The notes under the pieces were generated by a model that searched no databases, was not told the DNA's origin, and worked only from the letters and a program-made list of their open reading frames with translations. Below, piece after piece: positions 49,032 to 57,691 of a stretch of 59,760 nt of DNA (its first letter is position 1; each line of letters opens with the position of its first letter). The translations under genes and the position numbers were made by a program. Source of the DNA: JABMQF01 sp964563755. GTDB lineage: Archaea; Nanobdellota; Nanobdellia; Woesearchaeales; UBA11576. Where the stretch lies: NCBI GenBank assembly GCA_964563755.1, contig CAZLYC010000011.1:1-59760 (forward strand), written 5' to 3'.

Positions 49032-49771
49032 TTCCACATGTACCTAAAGAAGTTATAAATCCTCTTGAACAGGAGCTTTATCCTGATAATGACTCTCATC
49101 AGAATATTGCGTGACGCGATAGCTATTATGTATTCTGCTATGTCTTCTGCAGAGAGCATCTGACTCTTGGAAGGTCTCTGCTTGTAGATATCGAAAAAAT
49201 CAGTATCTACCCGAGCAGGGAATATCATCGAGGTTTTTATTCCTTTGCCAAACAATTCAAACTTTAGCGATCTCTTTAATCCTGTGACGCCATGCTTGGA
49301 TGCGCAGTACGCGGAATAATTGGGCGCGCCATAAAGACCTGCGATGGATGATACTGTTATTATGTGCCCCTCGGACTTCTTCTTGAGCATCCTCTTCACG
49401 GCCTCCCTTGTGCATAAGAAAACTCCTGTGAGGTTTGTATTCAGGACGGATATCCAGTCTTCGAATGTCGTGTCGCAAATATTGGACTTGAGGCCTCTGC
49501 CTGCATTGTTGACAAGTATGTCTATCCTACCGAACTTTTTCTCTACAGTGTCGAAGAGTCTTTTTACATCAGCTTCAGATGATACATCTGTCTGGACGCA
49601 AAGGCAGTTCTTATTATATGAAAAGACATGATTCCTGACATCTTCCAGCTTATCTATCCTTCTTGCTGCCAGCGCAATCTTGGCTCCCTTTTTTGCAAAA
49701 GCTACAGCTGTTGCCTTGCCTATGCCGCTGCTTGCCCCAGTTATAACCACAACTTTATCATTGAGTTCCAT
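49028..49771 (-). CDS. short-chain dehydrogenase/reductase
   Basis: 247 residues of classical SDR type: cofactor motif TGASSGIGKA, NNAGRG, ISSIAG-like VSSIAGLYG and the catalytic YSAYCASKHG (Tyr, Lys). A basic residue after the second strand (AARRID) suggests NADP(H). The C-terminus is long and basic (VIIRIKLLFKRIYNFFRYMWK), consistent with membrane association. The start overlaps the epimerase-gene end by 14 bp and the stop overlaps dedA, so the three genes are coupled. The substrate is probably a lipid or isoprenoid intermediate (inference). Confidence 0.92.
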   Translation of the reverse strand: MELNDKVVVITGASSGIGKATAVAFAKKGAKIALAARRIDKLEDVRNHVFSYNKNCLCVQTDVSSEADVKRLFDTVEKKFGRIDILVNNAGRGLKSNICDTTFEDWISVLNTNLTGVFLCTREAVKRMLKKKSEGHIITVSSIAGLYGAPNYSAYCASKHGVTGLKRSLKFELFGKGIKTSMIFPARVDTDFFDIYKQRPSKSQMLSAEDIAEYIIAIASRNILMRVIIRIKLLFKRIYNFFRYMWK

Positions 49772-50774
49772 TTTCTTCGAGCCACCTTACAGTATCTGAT
49801 ATTGTGTCCTTAAACTTTCTTTCAGGCCTCCAACCGAGTTCTTTTCGTGCTTTTGCATTGCTGAAATACCTGAACTTGAATGCGGAATCGACATTGTCAG
49901 ATGTGAGCTCTATATCTTTCTTGATAAGCTCAACGATATAAAGGATGAAGTATAATGGCGTGTTCATTATTCGTGGCAGAGTCAGTCTCGGTGGACGTGC
50001 AGATACTGTTTTTGCTATTGTCCTGTTGATTTCATTGAATGTGAGGTTCTCACCAGAGAGTATATAGTCCCCGCAGCTTAATCCTTTTTTTAGACAACAG
50101 ATTATACCTTTTGCTGCATCTCTCACATCAACAATATTTGTGCCGCCAGGCATGTTGAAAGGTATCCTTCCTGCTCTTATTGCAGCAATCAGCCTTGCTG
50201 AATTCGCTAGGTCTCCAGGTCCGAACATAAGGCCTGGATAGAGTATCACTGAATCAAGGCCATTCTTCCTGTACTTTTTGACTTCAATATCCGCAAGATG
50301 CTTCGTAAGCATGTAGTATTTTTTCCTGGATTCTGCTATGCTCCAGTCAAAATTGAATTCTTCGTCTATTGTGCTGTCTTTTTTATCGCCATATCCTAAT
50401 GCTGCAACTGAACTTATATGCACGAACAGCTTGGTTTTTTTCTCACTCGCAAGCCTGAGCATGTTTCGTGTGCCTTTTACGTTCACTTTCTCAAGCAGAG
50501 ACTTATCCTGCAGGGAGAATGATACTATGCCTGCAAGGTGTATAACCACATCGACATCATCAAATTGGTCTTTTATGGAATTGTAGTCACAGATATCCTT
50601 TCCGAGATGAAGCTCTACGTTCTTGAGCAAGCTGATGTCAGATATTTTTGCAGCGCTTGGCTTTAAGTCCATCACGCGTATCTTGGTATCGGGGAATTCT
50701 TTTGCGAGCTCAGGTATCAGATGCTGTCCTAGAAAGCCGCAACCTCCGCTAATCAAGATTGTTTTGAGATGCAT
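49758..50774 (-). CDS. NAD-dependent epimerase/dehydratase (extended SDR)
   Basis: 338 residues from the ATG at 50774; the longer reading to 50909 adds a region that overlaps the upstream gene. The fingerprint ISGGCGFLGQHL binds NAD, HLAGIVSF and HISSVAALGYG follow, and YYMLTKHLAD supplies the catalytic Tyr and Lys. VILYPGLMFGPGD and GGTNIVDVRDAAKGI are typical of 3-beta-HSD or sugar-nucleotide/dihydroflavonol-like members. Near the C-terminus FILYIVELIKK is hydrophobic. It sits between phosphatidyltransferase genes and the SDR, so it could act on a lipid headgroup or polyprenol sugar. Confidence 0.9.
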   Translation of the reverse strand: MHLKTILISGGCGFLGQHLIPELAKEFPDTKIRVMDLKPSAAKISDISLLKNVELHLGKDICDYNSIKDQFDDVDVVIHLAGIVSFSLQDKSLLEKVNVKGTRNMLRLASEKKTKLFVHISSVAALGYGDKKDSTIDEEFNFDWSIAESRKKYYMLTKHLADIEVKKYRKNGLDSVILYPGLMFGPGDLANSARLIAAIRAGRIPFNMPGGTNIVDVRDAAKGIICCLKKGLSCGDYILSGENLTFNEINRTIAKTVSARPPRLTLPRIMNTPLYFILYIVELIKKDIELTSDNVDSAFKFRYFSNAKARKELGWRPERKFKDTISDTVRWLEENGTQ

Positions 50775-50797
50775 ACCAGCACATACAAATAAACAGT

Positions 50798-51346
50798 TTA
50801 TAAATTCTTCTTTACAAATAATATATAGTCTATTGCAGCTATAAAAGATATAGCAGAGATGACGTAGAACAGGAAAGTGAAGTCCTTGGAGCCGAATAAA
50901 AGTAGCCATCCTATTGCTATGAACTGACCAAGGGTCGCGGCCTTGCTAGGACCGCGTGACTTAAGTTTTGGTATCAGGAGCTTTCCTCGCTTGTGCCTGA
51001 GCACAGCTATTGCGAGTGCTATTACTGTGATATCCCGCATCATCAGAGGGAAGAACTGCCATATGTTCAGTGCAGATGCATTGACCGATGCAAAAAGTAT
51101 AGAACCGAAGAATATCTTATCTGAGAGACCATCAAATGCTGCGCCATGCTTTGTCGAACCGACTCTTCTCGCCACATGACCATCGAGAATATCTGTGAAT
51201 GCTCCTATCACAAGCAAAGAAAGGAAAAGAGGCTTGTTGTCGAATGATAATATTACTAGTATGCCTATAGGTATCCTTAATAATGAAAGAATGTTAGCAG
51301 GACTCTTTGCTTCTTGCAGTATCTCTATGAAATTTATGTTCTGCAT
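50798..51346 (-). CDS. CDP-alcohol phosphatidyltransferase A
   Basis: 182 residues with the family signature DG-x2-AR-x8-G-x3-D-x3-D (DGHVARRVGSTKHGAAFDGL, then SD), the metal and CDP site of archaetidyl/phosphatidyl transferases. Five or six membrane helices fill the rest (for example ILSLLRIPIGILVILSF and AATLGQFIAIGWLLLF). It would join a CDP-activated archaeol to an alcohol such as inositol phosphate, glycerol phosphate or serine; the acceptor cannot be told. A paralogue is the next gene upstream. Confidence 0.94.
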   Translation of the reverse strand: MQNINFIEILQEAKSPANILSLLRIPIGILVILSFDNKPLFLSLLVIGAFTDILDGHVARRVGSTKHGAAFDGLSDKIFFGSILFASVNASALNIWQFFPLMMRDITVIALAIAVLRHKRGKLLIPKLKSRGPSKAATLGQFIAIGWLLLFGSKDFTFLFYVISAISFIAAIDYILFVKKNL

Positions 51347-51360
51347 ATGGCAATCTCTTA

Positions 51361-51912
51361 TTATGCACCACTCTGGCGATGGCGCATCATGGCCTTTCTC
51401 GCGACAGCAGAATAATCCGCCATAGTTATGATTGACGACACTGCGGTCAGGTATATCAGTATATGCAGCCAGTCAAAGTCAAGTACTATCCAGCAGAGCG
51501 TGATGAACTGGAGGACAGTTGTGACTTTGCCTAAGAACCTTGCTTTCATGTAGTGCTTTGCCTTGTCCATGCTGCCGCTCGCTGAGAGCAGTATGAAGAT
51601 GAAAAGCAGGTATATCTCTCTCATCGCTAGGAGCAGGAATGCGCCGAATGTCATGTTCGATGAGAAGAGCAGGTATTCTATTATTACGAGTATGAATAGC
51701 TTGTCGCACATAGGGTCTACAAGCGCGCCTGTTGCCGTGGTCTTTGTCTTTTTTGCGACATATCCGTCCAAGGCGTCGCTGAACACTGCTATTAATAGGA
51801 GCGTGAATGCGAGGTATTTCTCTTCGAAAAAAATGACGACAAGTATTGCCAGCGGGACTCTTAGAAAGGATATTATGTTCGCCGGGGTTAAAAGCTCTTT
51901 TGCGACAGACAT
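51361..51912 (-). CDS. CDP-alcohol phosphatidyltransferase B
   Basis: 183 residues from ATG 51912, fixed by AGGTGA 5 bases upstream; an earlier in-frame start overlaps the endonuclease IV gene. The signature is DGYVAKKTKTTATGALVDPM then CD, with Lys in place of the usual Arg. Helices include NIISFLRVPLAILVVIFF. It is closely similar in plan to the neighbouring transferase, suggesting a duplication with different acceptor alcohols. A membrane-lipid headgroup role is inferred from the family. Confidence 0.93.
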   Translation of the reverse strand: MSVAKELLTPANIISFLRVPLAILVVIFFEEKYLAFTLLLIAVFSDALDGYVAKKTKTTATGALVDPMCDKLFILVIIEYLLFSSNMTFGAFLLLAMREIYLLFIFILLSASGSMDKAKHYMKARFLGKVTTVLQFITLCWIVLDFDWLHILIYLTAVSSIITMADYSAVARKAMMRHRQSGA

Positions 51913-51953
51913 TTTTTCACCTGCTTTTTTACGGATAACAATATAATCGTGAA

Positions 51954-52787
51954 TCATATTGATTCATAAGTATTCTTCATGAGCAATGCGTCTTCCTCTA
52001 TATTAGGGCTTTCTGATATTACAAGGCCTTTTATCTTGTAGTCTTTAAATGTTTTCATCAGTTCCTTGTATTTGAAGTCTGATTCCTTGAGAACAAGATG
52101 GTTCCTCTCTCCTTTTGCGCCATACTCTATGCCTGACATGTGTATGTGCATGTTGTTAAGAGCATTCCTGCCGAGTCCTTTTTCAAGTTCTGAAAGTATT
52201 GATGAGAATTCATCGTAGCTGTTCATCTTGCCGCTTCTTGCGTGGAGATGCGCGAAATCTACGCATGGCAGGACCTGTTCTACATCCTGTGAAAGTTTTA
52301 TCGTCTCTTTGAGGCTTCCGAACTGTGTCGCTTTGCCTGTCGTCTCTGGCCTGACCCATAATCTTATCCCTTCATCCTGGAGTGTCTTGATTATTGATTT
52401 CATCTCATCCCTAACGCGGTCGTATACTTTCGCAGGGTCTTGTGCCATGAAGTATGCTGCGTGGAATGTTATTGAGTAAGCGCCGGCCTCGTTTGCTACT
52501 CTTGCTGTGTCAAGTATCCTCTTTATGCTGTCCTGCACTTTTGTCTTGTCAAGCGAGTTCAGGTTTATGTAATAAGGACCATGCGCTGTGAGGTATATCT
52601 TGTTCTTCTCTGCTGCTCTTCCTACCTGGCGGGCAAGTTCCTTGCTCATCCTGACTCCGCGGACGAATTCGAGTTCCATGCAGTCAAGCCCTAGTTTCCT
52701 TACTGTCTCTATTCCTGCGAGGCTTCCTCTGTCTTTTGACTCCATAGGCGTTCCTGCTGTTCCGAAGCATAATTTTTCTGGTTGCAT
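51954..52787 (-). CDS. nfo: endonuclease IV-like AP endonuclease (xylose isomerase-like TIM barrel)
   Basis: 277 residues with the trinuclear zinc ligands of endonuclease IV: TAHGPYYINL, ITFHAAYFMA, VRPETTGKATQFG, PCVDFAHLHAR, MHIHMSGIEYG, the ERNH segment and ISESPN. It would cut 5' to abasic sites in base-excision repair, complementing endonuclease III in this window. Length is typical of the archaeal form. The ATG lies 1 bp after the stop of the cobalamin adenosyltransferase gene. Confidence 0.93.
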   Translation of the reverse strand: MQPEKLCFGTAGTPMESKDRGSLAGIETVRKLGLDCMELEFVRGVRMSKELARQVGRAAEKNKIYLTAHGPYYINLNSLDKTKVQDSIKRILDTARVANEAGAYSITFHAAYFMAQDPAKVYDRVRDEMKSIIKTLQDEGIRLWVRPETTGKATQFGSLKETIKLSQDVEQVLPCVDFAHLHARSGKMNSYDEFSSILSELEKGLGRNALNNMHIHMSGIEYGAKGERNHLVLKESDFKYKELMKTFKDYKIKGLVISESPNIEEDALLMKNTYESI

Positions 52788-52788
52788 T

Positions 52789-53307
52789 TTAGTAATCTAT
52801 CCCCTTTCTTGCAGGCAGCTTCAATCTTTTCTTGTCTTCGACAAATGTGACGAAGTCTGCAGCATTTATGAATTCTTTTGGTGCGTAGCGTCCTGTCATG
52901 TAGATGTCTATGCTTGACGGCGCATCTTTAAGCATCTTGAGCGTCTGTTTCTTGTCGATAAGTCCTGTGTTTGCAGCTATATTTATCTCATCGAGTATCA
53001 ATAAGTCTGGATGCAGTTTCTCTCGCATCACTTCATTTACAAATGCTAGCGCCTCGTTAGCAAGACGAACATCCTCGCTTGATGGCTTTTTGAGATTGAC
53101 GAATTGCTTCTTGCCGAACTGGTAGACTTTGTACATGCTTCCTAGTTTTTTCTGTATCTTGTATTCTCCTGTGTCTTTTCTTCCTTTCATAAACTGCACG
53201 ACAACTACGCGCTTGCCTTGTCCGACTGCGCGCATCGCGACTCCGAGCGCGGCAGTGGTCTTTCCGCCGCCGTTGCCTGTGTATAGATGTATGTATCCTT
53301 TCTTCAT
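52789..53307 (-). CDS. cobO: cob(I)alamin adenosyltransferase, CobA/BtuR type
   Basis: 172 residues from ATG 53307 (a longer reading would run into the reductase gene). YTGNGGGKTTAALG is the P-loop of ATP:corrinoid adenosyltransferases, and VVVVQFMKGRKDTGEY, LLILDEINIA and MTGRYAPKEFINAADFVT match the family. It makes adenosylcobalamin, the cofactor of the class II ribonucleotide reductase encoded just upstream. It may rescue imported corrinoids, as no cobalamin synthesis genes are seen. Confidence 0.95.
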   Translation of the reverse strand: MKKGYIHLYTGNGGGKTTAALGVAMRAVGQGKRVVVVQFMKGRKDTGEYKIQKKLGSMYKVYQFGKKQFVNLKKPSSEDVRLANEALAFVNEVMREKLHPDLLILDEINIAANTGLIDKKQTLKMLKDAPSSIDIYMTGRYAPKEFINAADFVTFVEDKKRLKLPARKGIDY

Positions 53308-53326
53308 GATTATGTCACCGATTTGC

Positions 53327-55411
53327 CTAAAACGGGCATTCGCCTGTAGGGCATCCTCCTGAGTATTCTGAATCAGCTCCGACATATCTTGTCTTGTCTG
53401 TGCCGAATGTCAGTACCTGTCCTTGTTTGCTGCCATAACGGTAGACGGTTACGCCTTTGCATCCTAATTTGTATGCCAGCTTGAATGCCTTCTCTATCTC
53501 ATCGATGGATGCTGTTGCAGGGAAGTTTATTGTCTTGGAAACCGCGCTGTCTGTGTATCTCTGGAATGCTGCCTGTATCTTGATGTGCCATTCTGGCTCT
53601 ATATCGAGCGCTGTGACAAATGTCTTTTTGAGCTCCGCAGGTATTCCTCTTATGTTCCGTATGCTGCCCTGCTGCGCTATCTCCATCATCAGCTCTTTTG
53701 AGTATATCCTTTGTTTCTTGATTGATTTCTCGAACTCATCGTTTGTCTCGATGAGCTGTGTGCCGTTCATGACGTTCCTAACAAAGCTTATTCCGAACAG
53801 AGGTTCTATGCCGCTTGAGCATCCCGCGATTATGCTTATGGTGCCTGTCGGAGCGACAGTTGTCAATGACGCATTCCTCATCATCTTGTATCTCTTAGAG
53901 AAGATGCTCTTCTTGAAGTTAGGGAAGCTTCCTCTCTCTTCAGCAAGCTTCATGCTCTCGCTCCTTGCTGTGTCTGATATGAATTTCATTATTTTTCCTG
54001 CGGTGTTCACTGCTGATGTCGAGTCATAAGGTATCCCTAGCAGTATTAGCATGTCCGCAAATCCCATAACTCCGAGTCCTATCTTCCTGTTTGCTTTTGT
54101 GGTCTCTTCTATCTTTGCGAGCGGGAAGATGTTCGCGTCGATTACATTGTCAAGGAACCTGACCGAAAGCCTCGTCTTCTTCTCAAGTTTTTTCCAGTCT
54201 ATCTTCTTAGAGGTGACAAATTTTGAGAGGTTTATCGAGCCCAGGTTGCATGATTCGTAAGGCAGCAAAGGCTGTTCGCCGCAGGGGTTTGTCGTCTCTA
54301 TGCTTCCTAAAGCAGGTGTCGGGTTGTGTCGGTTTATCTCATCTATGAATATGATTCCAGGGTCTCCTGAGTTCCATGCCATTGTGACTATCAGTCTTAG
54401 TATGTCTTTTGCGCTTATGCTTCCAGTCACTGAGCAAGTCCGGGGATTTATGAGGTCGTAGTCATCTCCTTTCTCTGCCGCTTTCATGAACTTGTCTGTT
54501 ATCGCGACAGAGATGTTGAAGTTCCTGAAAGCCTCTGTATCTTTCTTTGATGTGATGAAATGCATTATATCAGGATGGTCTACCCGCAGGACTCCCATGT
54601 TCGCCCCTCTCCTGCGTCCGCCCTGTTTTATCACATCTGTCGCTGTGTCAAACACTTTCATGAATGATATGGGTCCTGATGCAGGGCATTTTGTCGAGCT
54701 TACCAGGTCTCCTTCAGGCCTTAGACGTGAAAAAGAGAATCCTGTTCCTCCTCCGCTCTGGTGTATTATTGCCATGTGCCTTAGCGTGTTGAATATACCT
54801 TCGACAGAGTCTTCTATTGGTAGGACAAAGCATGCGCTGAGCTGTCCCATCCTTGTGCCCGCGTTCATGAGCGTAGGTGAGTTCGGCAGGAATTCTAGGT
54901 TTGACATCATGTCGTAGAACTCTTTCTCTGTCTTATCTGCGTCATTGCCTCCGTATCTCGCTTCTATCCTTGCTACTTCTTTTGCCACCCGTCTGAACAT
55001 TCCTTCAGGAGTCTCTATAACCCTGCCTTCGTCGTTTTTGAGCAGGTATCTTTTCTCAAGCACTCTTATTGCGTTAACGCTGAGCTTAAGTTCGTCGCTC
55101 GCTACGCCAAGGAAGCGTTTCGCGTCGCGTATCTCTGACCTTGTATGCCTGTACTCTATGAATGCTTTAGCAGTCCTCTCATAGCCTGATGCCATGAGCA
55201 CTTGTTCTACTGTGTCCTGCACATCCTCTACAGTGGGTATCTTGGAATAGAATCTCTTCTCGAGCTCGCGGACTATCTTCTCTGTGATTTCAGGAAGTAT
55301 CTTTGTGTCATCTACCTTGACTTCTACGAATGCCTTATGGACTGCGTTAGAAATCTTTTCAGGCTCAAAGTGCATGAGCCTTCCATCTCGCTTGAATACT
55401 TTAGCTAGCAT
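53327..55411 (-). CDS. nrdJ: adenosylcobalamin-dependent (class II) ribonucleotide reductase
   Basis: 694 residues. An ATP-cone (AKVFKRDGRLMHFEPEKISN) occupies the N-terminus. The barrel has MGQLSACFVLP with the first redox cysteine, GGGTGFSFSRLRPEGDLV, TNPCGEQPLLPYESCNLGSI with the thiyl-radical region and PTGTISIIAGCSSGIEPLF. The tail ends CPTGECPF, with the redox pair. No B2 subunit gene is near, as expected for class II. It reduces ribonucleotides to deoxyribonucleotides, using adenosylcobalamin from the product of the next gene. Domain order and length match the NrdJ family. Confidence 0.97.
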   Translation of the reverse strand: MLAKVFKRDGRLMHFEPEKISNAVHKAFVEVKVDDTKILPEITEKIVRELEKRFYSKIPTVEDVQDTVEQVLMASGYERTAKAFIEYRHTRSEIRDAKRFLGVASDELKLSVNAIRVLEKRYLLKNDEGRVIETPEGMFRRVAKEVARIEARYGGNDADKTEKEFYDMMSNLEFLPNSPTLMNAGTRMGQLSACFVLPIEDSVEGIFNTLRHMAIIHQSGGGTGFSFSRLRPEGDLVSSTKCPASGPISFMKVFDTATDVIKQGGRRRGANMGVLRVDHPDIMHFITSKKDTEAFRNFNISVAITDKFMKAAEKGDDYDLINPRTCSVTGSISAKDILRLIVTMAWNSGDPGIIFIDEINRHNPTPALGSIETTNPCGEQPLLPYESCNLGSINLSKFVTSKKIDWKKLEKKTRLSVRFLDNVIDANIFPLAKIEETTKANRKIGLGVMGFADMLILLGIPYDSTSAVNTAGKIMKFISDTARSESMKLAEERGSFPNFKKSIFSKRYKMMRNASLTTVAPTGTISIIAGCSSGIEPLFGISFVRNVMNGTQLIETNDEFEKSIKKQRIYSKELMMEIAQQGSIRNIRGIPAELKKTFVTALDIEPEWHIKIQAAFQRYTDSAVSKTINFPATASIDEIEKAFKLAYKLGCKGVTVYRYGSKQGQVLTFGTDKTRYVGADSEYSGGCPTGECPF

Positions 55412-55493
55412 ACCTCTTTTCGACGGTTTTCAAGCTAGAGGCATTTAAATAGTTTGCTGTCGATATGATGATATGAATAAGTTAATTTTGCGT

Positions 55494-55934
55494 TTATTTC
55501 TTTGAAGAATTGATGTACTGTTTTATGCCTGCAACAACTGTCGCTTCAAGGAGTTTGCTGTCGAAGGGCTTTGGAAAGCAGCAGTGGAAAAAGCATTCTT
55601 CTGATTTTGCAGTCGCATATTTTGAACCATCTGAATGGTCATAGAATGTTGCATTCCCTGTTACAAGTATTCTTTTTGCATCAGGATGCAGCTCCTTCAC
55701 CTTTGTGAGCACTTGTTCGCCATTCATGCGCGGCATATCATAATCGCTGATTATCAATGCGAGGTTCTTAATTTTATGAAGTGCTTCTGTTGCTGTAAGC
55801 GGGTCGCTGAACGCAGTGACTGAGTACTCTTGGCAGCTTTTGAACATTCGAGTATACACCTTCAAGACCATCGGATCATCATCTACAAGAATCACGTTTA
55901 CCTTTTCTGCAATGTCATCTATAGTTTCGCTCAT
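55494..55934 (-). CDS. single-domain response regulator receiver
   Basis: 146 residues. VNVILVDDDPMVLKV has the acidic pair, LALIISDYDMPRMNG the phospho-acceptor Asp, RILVTGNATFYDH the Thr, and FPKPFDSKLLEA the Lys. No output domain follows, so it acts as a stand-alone receiver. CFFHCC near the end is unusual. The neighbouring minus-strand gene is a second receiver; neither has a histidine kinase close by. Confidence 0.92.
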   Translation of the reverse strand: MSETIDDIAEKVNVILVDDDPMVLKVYTRMFKSCQEYSVTAFSDPLTATEALHKIKNLALIISDYDMPRMNGEQVLTKVKELHPDAKRILVTGNATFYDHSDGSKYATAKSEECFFHCCFPKPFDSKLLEATVVAGIKQYINSSKK

Positions 55935-56045
55935 TTCAACACCTTTTCCGCTAGCGCATCAGCTTAGTGCTTTGCGTGCTAGAACACCTTTTTTGGGAAG
56001 ACAGTTAAAAAAATTAAGCTATTTCGCTTTAAAAATGTTTTGGAC

Positions 56046-56498
56046 CTACACGCGCTTGCTTATCAGGAGCTTGTTGAACACGTAAAGGTCAAAAGCGTCT
56101 TTTAAAGTCCTTTTAAGGTCTTTTGATGCATACGGCTTCCCAAGGTAAAAATGAGCAAGGCCGTTGTGCTTCAGGTAGCTCTGTATAGGACTGTATCCTG
56201 ATATCATTATCCTTGTTATCGAAGGGTCATGTTCCTTTACAGCAGTCAGGACTTCTATTCCATTCATGCCCGGCATGTTGTAGTCGCTTACTATTACAGC
56301 AAGGCCATTCATGTCCTTTACCTTTGATACTGCCTCTGTAGGGTCAGAGAACGTCTCTATCTTGCATGGCAGCGCGTTCTTCGCCATCTCCTTGTACAGG
56401 AACAGATGGGTATCGTCGTCATCCACGAAAAATATCGTGTGGTCACTTATCGATTTCTTAGACTCTGTGTCTATCTGCAAAAGCAGTTCATCATACAT
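56046..56498 (-). CDS. single-domain response regulator receiver
   Basis: 150 residues. IFFVDDDDTHLFLY, AVIVSDYNMPGMNGIEVL, RIMISGYSPIQSY and LGKPYASKDLKR are the four receiver elements. It shares the overall plan FSDPTEAV and MNGIEVLTAVKE with the receiver at 55494-55934, pointing to a duplication. Leading residues (YDELLLQIDTESKKSISDH) form an N-terminal extension. No DNA-binding output is present. Confidence 0.92.
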   Translation of the reverse strand: MYDELLLQIDTESKKSISDHTIFFVDDDDTHLFLYKEMAKNALPCKIETFSDPTEAVSKVKDMNGLAVIVSDYNMPGMNGIEVLTAVKEHDPSITRIMISGYSPIQSYLKHNGLAHFYLGKPYASKDLKRTLKDAFDLYVFNKLLISKRV

Positions 56499-56605
56499 CT
56501 CTCAACACCTCGCTAGATTCTCCTATCTATAAAAAAAATATTTCACACCAGAATTTTTTTACGGGAAAACTTTTTTATAAAAGATTTTGAAAAAAATGAA
56601 AAAGA

Positions 56606-56890
56606 TTATTCTTCCTTCTCTGCGGGTTTCTGCGCAGGCTGCGGCTTCTCTCTGCTCTCTATCTTCGGTAGAGGCCTTATCACTGTTATAGGTATCAGTC
56701 CTGCATCGAACTCGAGCTTTGCTATCTCAAGGGGATTGTATTTTAGCTCTTCAAGCTTCTCAGGTGTAAGCTTTATGAGGTACGGAGCCCCCATCGATAT
56801 CTGCAGTGCCCTGCTTCCAAGAATCCTTGCCTTCTCGTACTTGGTGAAGTCCTTGGACTCTTCTATCTTCTCGCCTTTTGTTCGCGGCAT
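56606..56890 (-). CDS. rpoK: DNA-directed RNA polymerase subunit K (RpoK/Rpb6)
   Basis: 94 residues from the ATG at 56890, which has GAGGTG 7 bases upstream; the ATG two codons earlier is too near that site. FTKYEKARILGSRALQISMG, APYLIKLTPEKLEEL and LEFDAGLIPITVIRPLP are the conserved Rpb6 core. A Glu/Pro/Ala-rich tail (KPQPAQKPAEKEE) extends it. It follows the rrp42 gene by 11 bp, so RNA polymerase and exosome genes share one transcript. Confidence 0.95.
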   Translation of the reverse strand: MPRTKGEKIEESKDFTKYEKARILGSRALQISMGAPYLIKLTPEKLEELKYNPLEIAKLEFDAGLIPITVIRPLPKIESREKPQPAQKPAEKEE

Positions 56891-56901
56891 TTTCATGCAC
56901 C

Positions 56902-57678
56902 TCAGATGAACTTTCTAAGTTCCTTGCTCTTCTCGCGTGCAAGCTCTATCATGCTGTAAGCCTCATCCTGCGTTATCGCGCTGTCTCCTCCCTTCTGCAT
57001 GGAACATAGGTTCCCGTTGGGAAGCACGGATACAGTGAGTCTTGCGTCATAGATCTTATCTTCCTCGTTCGTCGGGTCGATTACAAGATGATCTCCATAC
57101 TTAAACACTGTGACAGTGGCAGGTATCTTGTCCTCATTAAGAGGCAGATGCTTGTCTGTCTTGTGTTTGTAGTCGAGTTTTGTACCGTCGAATGCGGGCA
57201 GCACAGCCTGCTTTAGGGCAATAATCGCCGCAAGCGATATCGCGTCGAACAGGTTTCCTGCGTCATTAAGCGGGCAGACGTCTATCACGACCATCCAGGC
57301 CTTCTCGCCGGGCGTTATGCAGAGCTGCTCTGTCTCTATGACCTTGCTCTCCCTTATGCCCCTGTCAGTGACTCTTGCGAGTTCAATCGCATAGTTGTCA
57401 GGTGGTCCGCTTTCGAACTCAGGGCTTGACATAGGGTAAAGCTCTACGTTGACCATCAGGCTTCCCTGGTTTGGCGTGTCAGGGTAAGGTTCCATGACTT
57501 CCATCTTGACTCCTGCAATCACAGTAGTGTCTCCTATCTTGACAATAGTAGATCCTTCCGCGTTCTTTGAGACGTTTGTCTCGACAGTTATATCCCTATA
57601 CTCGTCGGGTTTTCTGCCGTCAAGCCTTACGTTCTTTGAAAGCAGTTTGATTATTTCAGTTCTTAGTTCTTCGTACAT
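56902..57678 (-). CDS. rrp42: exosome subunit Rrp42
   Basis: 258 residues. An RNase PH fold with NVRLDGRKPDEYRDITVET, GDTTVIAGVKMEVMEPYPDT, ELARVTDRGIRESKVIET, AWMVVIDVCPLNDAGNLFDA and the late NLCSMQKGG. Rrp42 is the catalytically inactive partner that makes the hexameric ring with Rrp41. It lies between rrp41 and rpoK, with a 13-bp gap to rrp41, in the order conserved across archaea. Confidence 0.97.
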   Translation of the reverse strand: MYEELRTEIIKLLSKNVRLDGRKPDEYRDITVETNVSKNAEGSTIVKIGDTTVIAGVKMEVMEPYPDTPNQGSLMVNVELYPMSSPEFESGPPDNYAIELARVTDRGIRESKVIETEQLCITPGEKAWMVVIDVCPLNDAGNLFDAISLAAIIALKQAVLPAFDGTKLDYKHKTDKHLPLNEDKIPATVTVFKYGDHLVIDPTNEEDKIYDARLTVSVLPNGNLCSMQKGGDSAITQDEAYSMIELAREKSKELRKFI

Positions 57679-57691
57679 TTTGATCCACCGT

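Noticed and set aside
50775..50909. N-terminal extension of the epimerase-like protein
   Set aside because: It overlaps the upstream transferase gene and precedes the normal NAD-binding start of the family.
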